From assembly GCA_020975725.1 (NCBI GenBank), contig QXJR01000026.1, positions 806,001-870,000 on the forward strand: DNA of 64,000 bases, read 5' to 3'. Under the pieces are notes generated by a model, which searched no databases, was not told the DNA's origin, and saw nothing but the letters and a program-made list of their open reading frames with translations. Shown here one piece after another: positions 8,730 to 19,118 of the stretch. The position numbers were made by a program, and so were the translations under genes. This DNA comes from Picocystis sp. L7. Taxonomy: Eukaryota > Chlorophyta > Picocystophyceae > Picocystales > Picocystaceae. Position 1 is the stretch's first letter. Every line of letters begins with the position of its first letter.

Positions 8730-9658
8730 CCTTCCTTGGTTTCGTTTCGAAATGAACACCGTCGATCGACCACTCGCCATGCCCTGCAGTCCAGAAAGAC
8801 CGTAAAAATATCGCTGTCTTTCGATGTATTTCACGGTCCTTCCTTCTATCCTCGGGAACGAACCGGAGACGTCCCGGTCGAGGTCCGTGGTCGACCCAAC
8901 TTCGCCGAGGGAACGACCGGGACGGGGCTTCCCAAGGATGGATCCAAGGAGCACACGCGATCGAGGTGGCCGTTGTGCCACGCGACAAGATGCACATGCC
9001 TTGCACTAGGTGGAGGATGGGATGCAAAGGCATGGACGGACGGTTCCATGTACATCGAAGGGAGCCATCGCGGGGGTGGTGGTGGGGGTGCGATGGGCAC
9101 CCACACCATGGACGATCCACAAGGAAAGGCTTTGGAGCAAGACGAAGACGCGCATCCATCGTGACCGTTCGCCTTGTCCGTCGGGGCTCTTTCCATCCTC
9201 CTATCGACCGTCCACTCCTTCGTTCGAGTCGAAGGCGAGGTTGCGTCCACGTGGGTTCGTTGAATCACGAACGACGCGTTGAACCATCCATCTTCTCCGC
9301 ACCATCCACCTCGCGTTCCTTTCACGTTTCCATCGACGTTGCATGTGCGTCTTACGTCACGCTCCCAACGCATCCGTCCCACCAAGCCCTTCCATTTGGG
9401 CGTTGGCACACATCCCACCACCACCTTATCCAATGCCTGGAGGGAAGGGCCCGCCACCGCCCCTCCACCCACCGGAGAAAAAACTCCCTCCCTCTCCCAC
9501 CCGCCCCTCGCGGTCCCGTGGAGGGGAATCCGGGTGCATCTGGTCCCCGAAGGGGTGCAACTGTTCGTCGCAGGGACGCCCGAGCGGGTGCATCTGTCCC
9601 AAAGGGGGTGTGTCTGGTGGGAGAGGGAGGCTCAGAGCACGTGAGAGCGATCGACGCG
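8730..9658. other. Divergent intergenic region between DCP1 and RPS21
   Basis: About 930 nt separating two genes transcribed away from each other. Reading frames here are GC-driven and low complexity. No exon with recognisable protein was found. The right third holds four copies of a GGGTGYATCTG-like motif (listed separately), and the left part probably holds the DCP1 5' leader. Confidence 0.4.
9532..9616 (+). promoter_or_regulatory. Cluster of four GGGTGYATCTG-type motifs upstream of RPS21
   Basis: GGGTGCATCTG (9532-9542), GGGTGCAACTG (9553-9563), GGGTGCATCTG (9586-9596) and GGGTGTGTCTG (9606-9616) are all in the same orientation, 43-127 nt before the RPS21 start. The same motif precedes KAS I and GLB1. 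Spacings are 21, 33 and 20 nt. Confidence 0.45.
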
Positions 9659-10418
9659 ATGCGCGGAGCTATGGCGCGCACTTCCGTGCACGGCAGCATG
9701 CGTGCATCCACGGCGCTTTCTTCGGTGCCCACGAACGGAAGCAGGGTGCAGATGAAGGACAAGAGCTTCATGTGCCAGGTGAGACGGCGTGCGAAAGCGG
9801 AAGGAAGAGAGACGGCCACGAGCACGAGCACGAAACGCGCAGGCGGCGGCCACACGTGCTTCGACGGCGTCTGTCGAATCGACTGGATGAGATCGACGAG
9901 GCACGGATGACCTGCACTTGCTCGCATTCGAACGAACGGACGTGGACGCGGTGGAACGGAACGTGCTGACGCGATCGTGTGTTGCAGGTGGTGGTGAACG
10001 AAGGAGAACCGCCGGAATCGGCACTGAGGCGATTCCGACGCGCCGTCATGAGCGCTGGCGTCATCCCAGAGGTACGTGGCGATGGACGTGGAAGGAACAG
10101 ACACACGTGCGGATGAAACTGGGACGAAGAAAAAGAGGCAATCGACTGACGTGGGTTCCGTCCGCGGTGCGGCACGAATGGATAACGCAGGTGCGACGCC
10201 GTAGGTATTTCGAGAACACACAAGACATCAAGAAACGCAAGGACAAGGAGCTTCGCAAACGCCGTGGACGCAAGCCGTTCAAACCACAGCAGTCCATGGC
10301 TTCCGCCATGTCCTCGGGCAGGTTCTCAGACACGATGCCGCCCGCAGGGTTGTCCGCTCCGTTCGCGGAGCTCTTCACTCCAGACGCAGAGGAAGAAGAA
10401 GGATCCGATGCAAAGTAA
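9659..10418 (+). CDS. RPS21: Plastid (bacterial-type) ribosomal protein bS21
   Basis: Small-subunit protein of bacterial-type ribosomes, here nuclear-encoded and probably plastid-targeted. Three exons join in phase 0: 9659-9778 (CCAG|GTGAGA), 9988-10071 (CAGAG|GTACGT) and 10191-10418. Together they give VVVNEGEPPESALRRFRR, AVMSAGVIPE and VRRRRYFENTQDIKKRKDKE, the full bS21 core. The N-terminal exon (MRGAMARTSVHGSMRASTAL) is Ser/Thr/Arg-rich like a transit peptide. After the basic core (RKRRGRKPFKPQ) there is a ~40-residue acidic C-terminal extension that bacteria lack. Total is about 143 residues. It converges on MSH2. Mitochondrial targeting cannot be excluded from sequence alone. Confidence 0.9.
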
Positions 10419-10570
10419 CGTCCTTGGCAGTAAATGTATGTACCAAGCCTAGCGAAACTCCCGTTCCATCTCCAACCGTCGCAGCCGCTTCCACCTACGT
10501 GCAAGATCGACGAGAAACTATGCCGAAGCGATCGACCACGAGTACCACTGGGCGCCCAAGAGTACCAGAC

Positions 10571-13291
10571 TTAACATGCATAGCGCTTTTGCAACTCCAA
10601 GACTTGCCTGATCGCAGCAGTCGGCGTAAGGTTCCTCATGTCTATGGATGCAAAGTCCTTTAACATCCCTCGCGGATCGCGTAGCCTCGTCACAGCACCG
10701 TTTGGAGCATCTGCCCTCAGACGCTTGTGGTCTGCACTGGTGATCACATGACCCACATGGTCTACGGGGGCGACACAACCAGTGCCTTCCTCTGCCGCTT
10801 TCCGCTTTGCCAACTCGACCACTGATTTAGGGAAGTGGGTATGTTCCGCCACATGGATGCCAAAGCTTTGGTCACAAGCACCCTCCCCCACGGAGTAAAG
10901 CATGGTGAGCTTGCCACTGCCCTCTTGCACTGCTGCTTTGACATGTAGGTTCTTCACCCCTGTGCCCCCCTGTAACTTCGTCAATTCGTGAAAGTGCGTC
11001 GCAAACAATACTGGAGCTCTAATCTCATGAAGCATGTGCTCTGATATGGCCCATGCAAGCCCGAAGCCGTCATATGTAGATGTCCCTCGCCCCAGCTCAT
11101 CGACGATTATTAAGCTCCTCTCTGTTGCCGTCCGAAGTATGGCTGCCGTTTCTAGCATTTCTGCCATAAACGTTGATACCCCCCTCAATAGACAATCACC
11201 GGCCCCGACCCTAGTGAAAATGCAGTCTCTAATTGCCACCTCAGCCCTGTCACACGGCACAAAGGATCCTGTTTGTGCCATGAGGACACACACCGCGACT
11301 TGGCGAAGGAAGGTGGATTTGCCTCCCATGTTCGGACCTGTGATGATGTTGAACCAACTCTCACCTTTCTTCATCACACAATCATTTTTGATGAATTGGA
11401 CTTCCTCCTGCATTTCTACACAAGGATGTCTAGATCCAATCAGGACAATGTTGCCATCCACACTCACCTTTGGTCTTGTGTAAGGAATGGGAGCGCTGAC
11501 GGCAAGTTCAGCAAAACCAAGGAGGATGTCCATTTCTGCAATGATTGTACTGACCTCCCTCCATACCTCCAGGAAAGTCTGCGCGATTTCTACCACACTT
11601 TGCACGAGCTCTTGCTGCTTTTTGTCGTAAAGGGAGGAGATAGCTTGCAGGTCCTCGGCAGCATTCCTGAGTTTGCAATTTGTGAAGTACACACCATCCT
11701 TGCTGGTCTTGTAGGTTTGGTAACGTGAACTTAGCTTGTTGCGTACCACCCTCTCCTCCTTTTGAGTGATTCGCAAACAACGGGTTCTGGAGTTGCTCGC
11801 ACGGTACCAATCAAGCTTGATTGTCTTGTCGACAGCAAGACCGAGATCATTTGCTGCCTGATCAAGCAATCCATTAATGTTTTCTTCGATGCCCTCTTGC
11901 TGATCCGCAAGCTCCGCCAATTCCTCGCTGTAGGATGGGTTTATCTGGTACCGATCAGGGATTTTATCAAGATCAACGGATGCCTCTACGAGACCCTCAA
12001 ACTTCTTTAAGTGCTCCTCATTGTGTAAAATGTCAAGCTTCTCTGTGAACTTCTTATCCAGAATAACAACTGACACATCTCGTAGGACGTCAATTATAGG
12101 CGATAGCTGCTTGCTGGCCCAGTACAGATGGCACAGGTCCTGCAACGTGGCTTTCCTCTTCTCTAACTTTCTGCCTAACTGTTCTGTGTCTGGAAAGGTA
12201 CGTAGGTGGGTATCTCGGAGCGACGTGCGTAGCTCCACGTTGTTGCAGAACGCCTCCACAATATCATGTCTTTCACCGATCAGGCCTGTGTCCAACAGGG
12301 GTTGCTTCAGCCACACCTTGAGAAGCCTTTTCCCCATGGCTGACCTCGCCTTGTTCATCATTCCATACAAGCAGCACGTCGAATCCTTGTCTGCCTTGGT
12401 AGGAAAGACATGAAGGGATCGCATGGCAGCAGCATCCAGCCTCATGAAACGTCCAGTGTTGTGCAGCTGGAGAGTAAATTTACCAAGGACGGTAGGGTCG
12501 CTCAGAACGTCCGAGAAGCGCAGCAGCCCGGCCAGAGCCGAGGAGGCACATTGGCAATCGATCACGTCTCTGTGGTGCTCCACAGAACCGGATTTGAGTA
12601 GTTTGGCTAGATCCTGTTCCAGATCTCTCGTGGAAAAGTTGCTTCTTTTGGATTCCGAACAGAGTACACCACAGCGTGCATATAAATCCTTGAGAGTGCT
12701 TCCATCCTCTGCGTCGGTCAGCTGTGGCATCACCATTTCCCGCACGCCCACCTGGATCATCAATGCTTCTAACCCACAGTACTGGCAATCATCCACGAAT
12801 TCGCAGGCCGCAAGTTTGTGGTTCGTAGGATCCACAAAGGCCGCTCCCACCTTCTTTCTTCCATCTGTTTCCTTGACAACGATGGCCATGCTGACCGGCG
12901 TGCCTGCGGCTTCTTGGCTCTTGAAGAGTAGATCTTCGAAGCTTCCAAGTTTTCCAGGTGAGGAGGTCTCTCTACACTTCCATTTCGAACCGTTCGACTC
13001 GTAGATTTCAATTTTTCGATCGCCTCTTTCCAGGAGCACGTCCCTGGCCACCACCTCGTACATGTTCTCGTTCAGGCCGACGCTGGCGAGAGCGTCCATC
13101 CCTTCGCCTTGCATCTTCACGACAGCGTTGGTCTTGTAGTACTCTCGTGCCACAAAGTAAGCGTCTTCGCCATGCACGGTGTAGTGTCCTTTGCGGTCGA
13201 AGAATCGCAGCACGTCTTCGTCTCGAGGCAAGCTTTCGAACCACCTCCGAAAGTCCTTCCCGCCACTTTCCTCCGCTGCAAACCGTCGCAT
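10571..13291 (-). CDS. MSH2: DNA mismatch repair protein MSH2
   Basis: MutS-family ATPase, the common subunit of MutS-alpha and MutS-beta, recognising mismatches and small loops in nuclear DNA. One uninterrupted exon of 906 codons is close to the usual ~935. N-terminal mismatch-binding domain: RFFDRKGHYTVHGEDAYFVA. Then come connector, lever and clamp domains (MNKARSAMGKRLLKVWLKQPL). The ATPase has Walker A TGPNMGGKSTF (about 11.32-11.34 kb), Walker B LIIVDELGRGTSTYDG and the switch LFATHFHELTKL. The C-terminal helix-turn-helix dimerisation region ends the protein. The start at 13291 (MRRFAAEESGGKDFRRWF) matches the family. The frame stays open upstream to 13888, but that part has no family resemblance and looks like GC-rich leader. 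TOP3A diverges from the same upstream region. Confidence 0.95.
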   Translation of the reverse strand: MRRFAAEESGGKDFRRWFESLPRDEDVLRFFDRKGHYTVHGEDAYFVAREYYKTNAVVKMQGEGMDALASVGLNENMYEVVARDVLLERGDRKIEIYESNGSKWKCRETSSPGKLGSFEDLLFKSQEAAGTPVSMAIVVKETDGRKKVGAAFVDPTNHKLAACEFVDDCQYCGLEALMIQVGVREMVMPQLTDAEDGSTLKDLYARCGVLCSESKRSNFSTRDLEQDLAKLLKSGSVEHHRDVIDCQCASSALAGLLRFSDVLSDPTVLGKFTLQLHNTGRFMRLDAAAMRSLHVFPTKADKDSTCCLYGMMNKARSAMGKRLLKVWLKQPLLDTGLIGERHDIVEAFCNNVELRTSLRDTHLRTFPDTEQLGRKLEKRKATLQDLCHLYWASKQLSPIIDVLRDVSVVILDKKFTEKLDILHNEEHLKKFEGLVEASVDLDKIPDRYQINPSYSEELAELADQQEGIEENINGLLDQAANDLGLAVDKTIKLDWYRASNSRTRCLRITQKEERVVRNKLSSRYQTYKTSKDGVYFTNCKLRNAAEDLQAISSLYDKKQQELVQSVVEIAQTFLEVWREVSTIIAEMDILLGFAELAVSAPIPYTRPKVSVDGNIVLIGSRHPCVEMQEEVQFIKNDCVMKKGESWFNIITGPNMGGKSTFLRQVAVCVLMAQTGSFVPCDRAEVAIRDCIFTRVGAGDCLLRGVSTFMAEMLETAAILRTATERSLIIVDELGRGTSTYDGFGLAWAISEHMLHEIRAPVLFATHFHELTKLQGGTGVKNLHVKAAVQEGSGKLTMLYSVGEGACDQSFGIHVAEHTHFPKSVVELAKRKAAEEGTGCVAPVDHVGHVITSADHKRLRADAPNGAVTRLRDPRGMLKDFASIDMRNLTPTAAIRQVLELQKRYAC

Positions 13292-14585
13292 AGCCGCGTC
13301 AGCACCTGAAACAACGTTTCTGATCCAACAAATTCCTGTGAAACGCACCTCCTTTCGCGTCCAAGCGCAGCACGTGCGACGCCATAGCCACAGGTTGCGC
13401 GCGAAATGTCGCGGGAAACGCTTCTCCCTTTCGTTTCCAGGGTTGAAAGGGGAACGATTCGGGTACAGACCCGAAACAAAGTTCCAATCAGACCCGAACC
13501 CATCCTCCGAGAATCGGGAAACGAGGTTCCTGATCGAAGCTTCCCCCGATTCGCACAGTTGTGAAATGATTGTGAAGAGACCAGGCCTGGCTTTCCGGTC
13601 CAGAGCGATGGCGAGGAGACACACCCACTCACGGCAAAGTGGCGCATAACACGGTGGCAGTGCAACTCGGGAGAACGAACCCGTCCTTGCCCTTGTGGAC
13701 TGTGCTTGTGCATCGCCGGCGCTCGAGGTTCGTGGCATCGTGACGGTTGGATAGACGTTTTCCGTCGGACGAGGGGCGGATGGATTGAATGGACTTCGCT
13801 CAAATTCAGATGCGCATGCGATTGAATCCCAATGGCCGAACTTCACACTTCCCATCGCGACAATGTTGCACCCAAACCATGAATGCAACCGAAACGACCA
13901 AGGAGGAAAGGATCAAGTGATTTGGTGTTTTCATGAGCATACAAGAGTGAATTGCCACGTGATCTTTGGATCTCACGGCCGACCGTGGGACCATCCGTGG
14001 GGACGTCTATCATCAATGGGACGAAGCTGTTCCAGACGCACGATGTTGTTTCGTTCGTGCGACCCCTCGAGACGATCGATGTCAAAGCAACCTACAAAGC
14101 ACCCTTTGTAGCGGAGGTCCAAGGTCGGATGGGGTATCACGCGTGGGAAAACCCGAAGCTTCGGTTTGTGACACAAGGCACAAGTGTGTGCAAGCATGCA
14201 CGCACATATTTGACTCCTTCCTCTTTCGCGTCCTTCCCACTCCACGGGTTTTCCTTCGATCCGCGACTCTCCTCAAGCTGCCGCGTGCGCTCCACCCCTT
14301 CCATTCCGTGTCGTGTGTTCCCTCCATGCCTTTCCTTCACGTCTTTGTCTTCCTTGCTGGTGGCTCGTGCCACGAAACAGACGTGGATGATCCTCCACTC
14401 GTGGTGGATTTCGAGTTTTTGGCGGGTGGAAATTGGATACGAAATCTCCTTATGAGAAAAAGGAAGAGTGAAGCGTCTCAAAACCCTCCTCGTGGGAAGC
14501 GAAGGCGACGACATGGACGCGTCCGACGTGCTTGTTTCAAGACGCACCTGAGCGCGAAAAGGGAAGGGAGGGAAGAGAGACTTGG
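13292..14585. other. Shared divergent upstream region of MSH2 and TOP3A
   Basis: About 1.3 kb between two head-to-head genome-maintenance genes. An open frame in phase with MSH2 spans 13292-13888 but shows no domain. No other exon was recognised. A 5' exon for either gene cannot be excluded. Confidence 0.4.
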
Positions 14586-16472
14586 ATGGCGGTGCGAGTG
14601 CTGAACGTGGCGGAAAAGCCCAGTGTGGCGCGAGAAGTGTCGAGGATCCTGTCGCAAGGACAATCCACCTCGCGTCCAGGTCGATCGAGGTACAATCCCG
14701 TGCACGAGTTTCGATACACCATCAACGGGACGCCATGTGACATGTACGTCACTTCGGTGGCTGGACACCTGATGGAAATCCAATTCGATGAAGCCTATCG
14801 ATCGTGGAACGCCCATCCTCCCAGGACGCTCTTCCAGGCACCCATCCACAAACAAGTGCCCAGGGACAAAAAAGCGATCGAAGGAACCTTGCAGAGAGAA
14901 GCTAGGAACTGCCAGTGGCTTGTACTGTGGCTGGACTGTGACCGAGAAGGTGAAAACATCTGCTTCGAAGTCATCGAGACCTGCTGCCGAGCCAATCCAA
15001 GGCTGTCGGTGTTCAGGGCCAGATTCTCAGCGCTAATCGCTGAAGACCTCCATCGGGCAATCAGCAGGCTGGGAGCGCCGAATAAATTCGATGCCGATGC
15101 AGTGGATGTCCGGCAGGAACTAGACCTACGCATCGGATCGGCATTCACTAGGTTCCAAACAATGTTCCTAGAGAAGAAATTTGAATGGCCGCAAACACAA
15201 AAGAAATTGATTCTCAGCTATGGACCTTGCCAGTTCCCCACCCTCGGTTTCATTGTTGAGAGGGCATGGGAGATCAAATCCCATGTGCCGGAAGAATTCT
15301 GGTCCATACAAGTTCAATACACTCCCCCACATTCGGCTTCAGGACCGGTGACTTTTGCATGGAAGCGCGGGAGGCTGTTTGACCATCCAATAGCACTACG
15401 CCTGTACGAAGTGTGTCTGGAAAAACCAGATGCAAGGGTCATCAGCGTTGAAGGAAGGGAAACACAACGCACTCCGCCTGTTCCTCTGAGCACCATTGAG
15501 CTCTGCAAGCGTGCTTCACGTTGGCTTCGTCTAGGATCCGCGCAAGTCATGCAATTGGCAGAGGAACTGTACCAGGAAGGCTACATCAGCTATCCACGTA
15601 CTGAAACAGATCAGTTTGAAGAGGGTTACGACCTCCGGAAGATGATAAGTGAGCAATTGAACCATCCAGAGTGGGGTGAATATTGCAACAGGTTGTTGTC
15701 TAACAACTTGTTCAAGTGGCCTACTCCTGGAAGGAACAATGACCAAGCCCATCCTCCCATCCATCCTACAAAGCCACTTGGCCAGAACTTGAACTGGAAC
15801 AGGCAAAAAGCGTCAGTGTACGAGCTTGTCACTAGGCATTTCCTGGCTTGCTGTTCAAGACCTGCTCTTGGGGTCGAGACTAAAGTGGCCATCACGATCA
15901 ACGAGGAGATTTTTCAGGTCCGTGGTCTGATGGTAAAGGAGAGAAACTACCTAGATGTGTACAAGTACGAAAATTGGGGAGGCGCGAGGGCTCTGCCGGT
16001 ATTTGAGGAAGGGGCATCATTCTTGCCTGCTTCCATCATGCTGGTGGATGGGAAAACCCAGCCTCCCCCACCTTTGAGTGAAAGTGACCTTCTCGCGAAA
16101 ATGGAGGAACACGGCATTGGCACTGATGCAACCATGGCACAGCACATTCAAAAGCAGCTTGAAAGGGGTTATGCAGTTAAGACCGAGTCATCTCAAAGCC
16201 TGATGCCTACCGAACTGGGAGAGGCACTTGTAACTGCTTATAATGAAATGGGAATGGAGGGTCTGTGGCGGCCAACAGTGAGATCAATCATGGAACAGGA
16301 GGTTCGTGCTGTTGCGATGGGCAACAAGACCAAAGCTGCTGTGCTTGCCTCTCAAGTCTTCCAATTTGAAAACTTGTTTTCTGAATTCCTTCAACATAGA
16401 GGGGTATTTGAAGCGGTCATTTCGCTATTTTTTAGAAGGAAAGGCCTTGCACCTGGCAACCCTGGAAGATGA
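14586..16472 (+). CDS. TOP3A: DNA topoisomerase III alpha (type IA)
   Basis: Type IA topoisomerase acting with RecQ helicases and RMI proteins to dissolve recombination intermediates. A single exon encodes about 628 residues. The Toprim domain starts at once (RVLNVAEKPSVAREVSR) and carries the metal-binding LDCDREGENI. The catalytic Tyr lies in GYISYPRTETDQF (codon 15591-15593, residue ~336). Other family signatures include SYGPCQFPTLGFIVERAWEI, DQAHPPIHPT and GIGTDATMAQHI. The protein ends soon after the core domain (GVFEAVISLFF). It lacks the C-terminal zinc ribbons and GRF fingers of many plant and animal TOP3A proteins, so either the family member is short or a 3' exon was missed. Start chosen at the Met directly before RVLNVAEKP. 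Head to head with MSH2. Confidence 0.94.
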   Translation: MAVRVLNVAEKPSVAREVSRILSQGQSTSRPGRSRYNPVHEFRYTINGTPCDMYVTSVAGHLMEIQFDEAYRSWNAHPPRTLFQAPIHKQVPRDKKAIEGTLQREARNCQWLVLWLDCDREGENICFEVIETCCRANPRLSVFRARFSALIAEDLHRAISRLGAPNKFDADAVDVRQELDLRIGSAFTRFQTMFLEKKFEWPQTQKKLILSYGPCQFPTLGFIVERAWEIKSHVPEEFWSIQVQYTPPHSASGPVTFAWKRGRLFDHPIALRLYEVCLEKPDARVISVEGRETQRTPPVPLSTIELCKRASRWLRLGSAQVMQLAEELYQEGYISYPRTETDQFEEGYDLRKMISEQLNHPEWGEYCNRLLSNNLFKWPTPGRNNDQAHPPIHPTKPLGQNLNWNRQKASVYELVTRHFLACCSRPALGVETKVAITINEEIFQVRGLMVKERNYLDVYKYENWGGARALPVFEEGASFLPASIMLVDGKTQPPPPLSESDLLAKMEEHGIGTDATMAQHIQKQLERGYAVKTESSQSLMPTELGEALVTAYNEMGMEGLWRPTVRSIMEQEVRAVAMGNKTKAAVLASQVFQFENLFSEFLQHRGVFEAVISLFFRRKGLAPGNPGR

Positions 16473-17953
16473 GTGAAGTGACAGAGGCTTGCTCTTTGAG
16501 ACATGGTCCAAATTTATCGGGCGGTCGCAAGTAGGAATGGCCACTGTTTTGTACAGCTGTCGCACCTATTGACATGCCAGTTGAGGCATGTTTTGGCGAG
16601 GAAACTGCTTCCATCTTTACTCTGCTGTGGATGGGAAGCACGGATGCACAGATATGTTGCAACCAGTTTCCACTGATTCAGTTCTATATCAAGACTACGC
16701 AAGCTCAGACAAGCGCAGAAAGGGGAGATCCATCTCGTTCGCTCTTGTCCTGCCGTTTAGCATAGAAGAGGATGCACTCTCCTCGAGACATAGACCTACA
16801 GTAGTACGAAGAAAGAGAACAAAATCGAACCCACCAATATAAACGCTCCAATGTATACCTCTTATGAAATAAAGATGTTGGCGTGATCGTCTCCATTGAC
16901 AAACCTACTGTAGAAGAGAAGATAGTTAATCATGTTACTGAAACGCGATCCAGGCAGAGACATCACTCCATGCGCATAGATGATAGGAAATTCGGTATTA
17001 TCCTTCCAGTAATGCATTCCAGACTTGTTTGGAATAGCACAGATGAGATAATGTTGATGTCGGGTTTCGGACGCAGTAAAAGAGTGCTCCAATTCTACCT
17101 ATCCAACAGGATTGTGCGAGTACTGCTGATGAGAAACATTTTAGACATGACTGCTGGTACTTGGCGTCCAGAGGATCTTACGTCCAACACAAGCACAAGA
17201 GCATTCCCTGGACCATCTTCGCCGAAACAGATGTAGCACAGACTGTCAGAAATACCCAAACAAAAGCATGGGCAACTCGTGCACAGTAGAAACTACAGCT
17301 CTTTACCATGTAAGGGAGCACGGCACAAAGGCCCTGCAACCTTGACTGCAGTGCCAATTGACAGAGTAGATCGCCCAAGGATTCAATTGGCACACTGACT
17401 AGATGAAAGCAAAACTTTCTTTTTTGTCGGGTTTCATAGGAGACGCAATATACCAATGTATGTGCCTCAAAGAGGGGCGTGTGGCGAACGCGCCACTTTT
17501 CAACGTTGGCCCCGTAGCGAAAATCACTGGCAACTGAAACCTCCAGGTCAGCAGGCTAGTCGTTTCCGGGGTGACTTTGGTGATTTCCTGCAGCTACGGA
17601 GAACCCTTCCTTCCAGATGCACCATTGATCCTTCCAATACAAGAAGCTTGAAAAGACCATCATGGATGCAACAGGATTCCAGGCTGGCTGAGACAATTGC
17701 ACATCATCAAAGTTGTGGCGATCAATTCGCAAAGTTCGCAAGCGCTGAGGATGCCCCCGCGGGAGCTCCCATTCTTTCTTTCACAGCGCAGGCAACGAAC
17801 AAGGAATTGACATCGTGGAGAGGTGTTGAAAGTTTGTGTGGCAATGGCATCGAGCCCATGTCAAAGGAGCATGAACATTCATTCGTATCAGGTCATCTCA
17901 CTCCAATATCATTTATTAGAACGAGAAACTGGTGGTTATTGGCGGTGTCCTGC
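16473..17953. other. Long convergent intergenic region between TOP3A and PSBO
   Basis: About 1.5 kb, noticeably AT-richer than other gaps. Frames on both strands are short and carry no recognisable domain. It should hold the two 3' UTRs. An AATAAA for PSBO is visible on the minus strand near 17.91 kb. The remaining ~1 kb is unexplained. Confidence 0.35.
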
Positions 17954-19118
17954 TTAGATCTGGCCGTACCAGAGCCCCGTCACCTTGATGTCCTTGGGGG
18001 CCTTGGCTCCCAAGTCAGTGTCAGAAGGCTGAATAGACTCGAACACACCTGCCACCTCACCAGTTGCGGGGTTGTACTTGGCGATGGAGAAAACAGCGGA
18101 TCCCTTGAGCCCGGCAGCGCTCTTCGCGTTTTCAGTCTCCAGCTCTTCCTGGTCTGCTGCAGGGAGGGCAACTGCATTGTCGTACCCAGTGGAAGCACCA
18201 CGTCCCTTCGGGTCCAAGAAAGAGGATCCGCGGTATGATGGAACCACAAAGTCCCCGCCAAAGCCGTTGTACTTGCCTTTGGCGTTCAATTGCTTGATTG
18301 TGAACAAGAACGGCACACGCTCACCCCCTGGTAGCTGCACGGTAACAGGGGCGTAGTCGATGCCATCCTTCTCGACCAGCTCCACGGATCCGTCGGCGTT
18401 CACCTTGAAGTCTGCGGACATCTGGTCCAGGGTGTATGTCAACCTAGTCATCAGCCTTGTCTTGATGAAATCTGTGGCCTTCTCGTCCTTCACGGTGAAG
18501 GAGGTGGGTTCCATGCAGAACTTCTCCATCTTGTACGATCCGGCCGGCACCTTAGCGTCGGAGTCCACGTCCACGATCGGGCAAGTGTTGGCAATCCCTG
18601 TTCCTTTGACTTGGAGGTAGGTCAAGGATTGGAGCTCATCGTAGGTGATGGCTTGGCAGGCCTGCGAGGTTCGCTCGTGTCAGCACAATCTCTCGCTGGA
18701 CGTGCAGGTTTCATGGGATGGCGCACGCTTCGAACGTTCCCCCTCTTTTCGCGGCACGCAAACTCACCGATGCGAGCAGAGCACCTGCTCCGAGGGACAC
18801 CGTGGCGGCCTTTCCAGCCTTTTCGACGGCTTGTGCGAGTCCGTTGGCCGAGCAGACGACGGACACGGCACGGTTGTTCGTCCTGCGGACGCCCATCGAT
18901 CGTGTCGAAGTTTCACGTTCGGAACGCGTCTTCGGTCAGCCTCCGTTCGCTTCGTATCCATCCACCATTCGTTTCGCGTGGGTCTTTCCATCCACATCAA
19001 CCCTCCTTTCGTGCGTGGTTGTGGACAGGGACGTCGGCACCCACCTCTTGGCGAGTCGTGCAGCCTGGGTTCCTCGGTTGGTCCCTTGGCGCACGGACAT
19101 GCGTGTGACGGTGGCCAT
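17954..19118 (-). CDS. PSBO: Oxygen-evolving enhancer protein 1 (photosystem II 33 kDa manganese-stabilising protein)
   Basis: Extrinsic thylakoid-lumen subunit stabilising the Mn4CaO5 cluster of photosystem II. Three exons fit perfectly in phase: 19118-19045 (AAGAG|GTGGGT), 18882-18768 (GCATCG|GTGAGT) and 18661-17954. They encode 298 residues. The N-terminus is a bipartite transit peptide: a basic stromal part ([18 protein letters not shown]) and a lumen-targeting hydrophobic part ([15 protein letters not shown]) ending in an A-x-A-like site. The mature protein begins near [20 protein letters not shown]. It shows [14 protein letters not shown], the [11 protein letters not shown] and [11 protein letters not shown] stretches, and the C-terminal VTGLWYGQI. 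Length matches green-algal PsbO. Confidence 0.96.

Noticed and set aside
13292-13888. N-terminal extension of MSH2 in the same open frame
   Set aside because: No resemblance to MSH2 or other domains, GC-driven composition, and the Met at 13291 directly precedes the conserved mismatch-binding domain.
17456-18238. Plus-strand open frame of 260 codons overlapping PSBO
   Set aside because: Antisense shadow of the PSBO coding exon; no independent protein signature.
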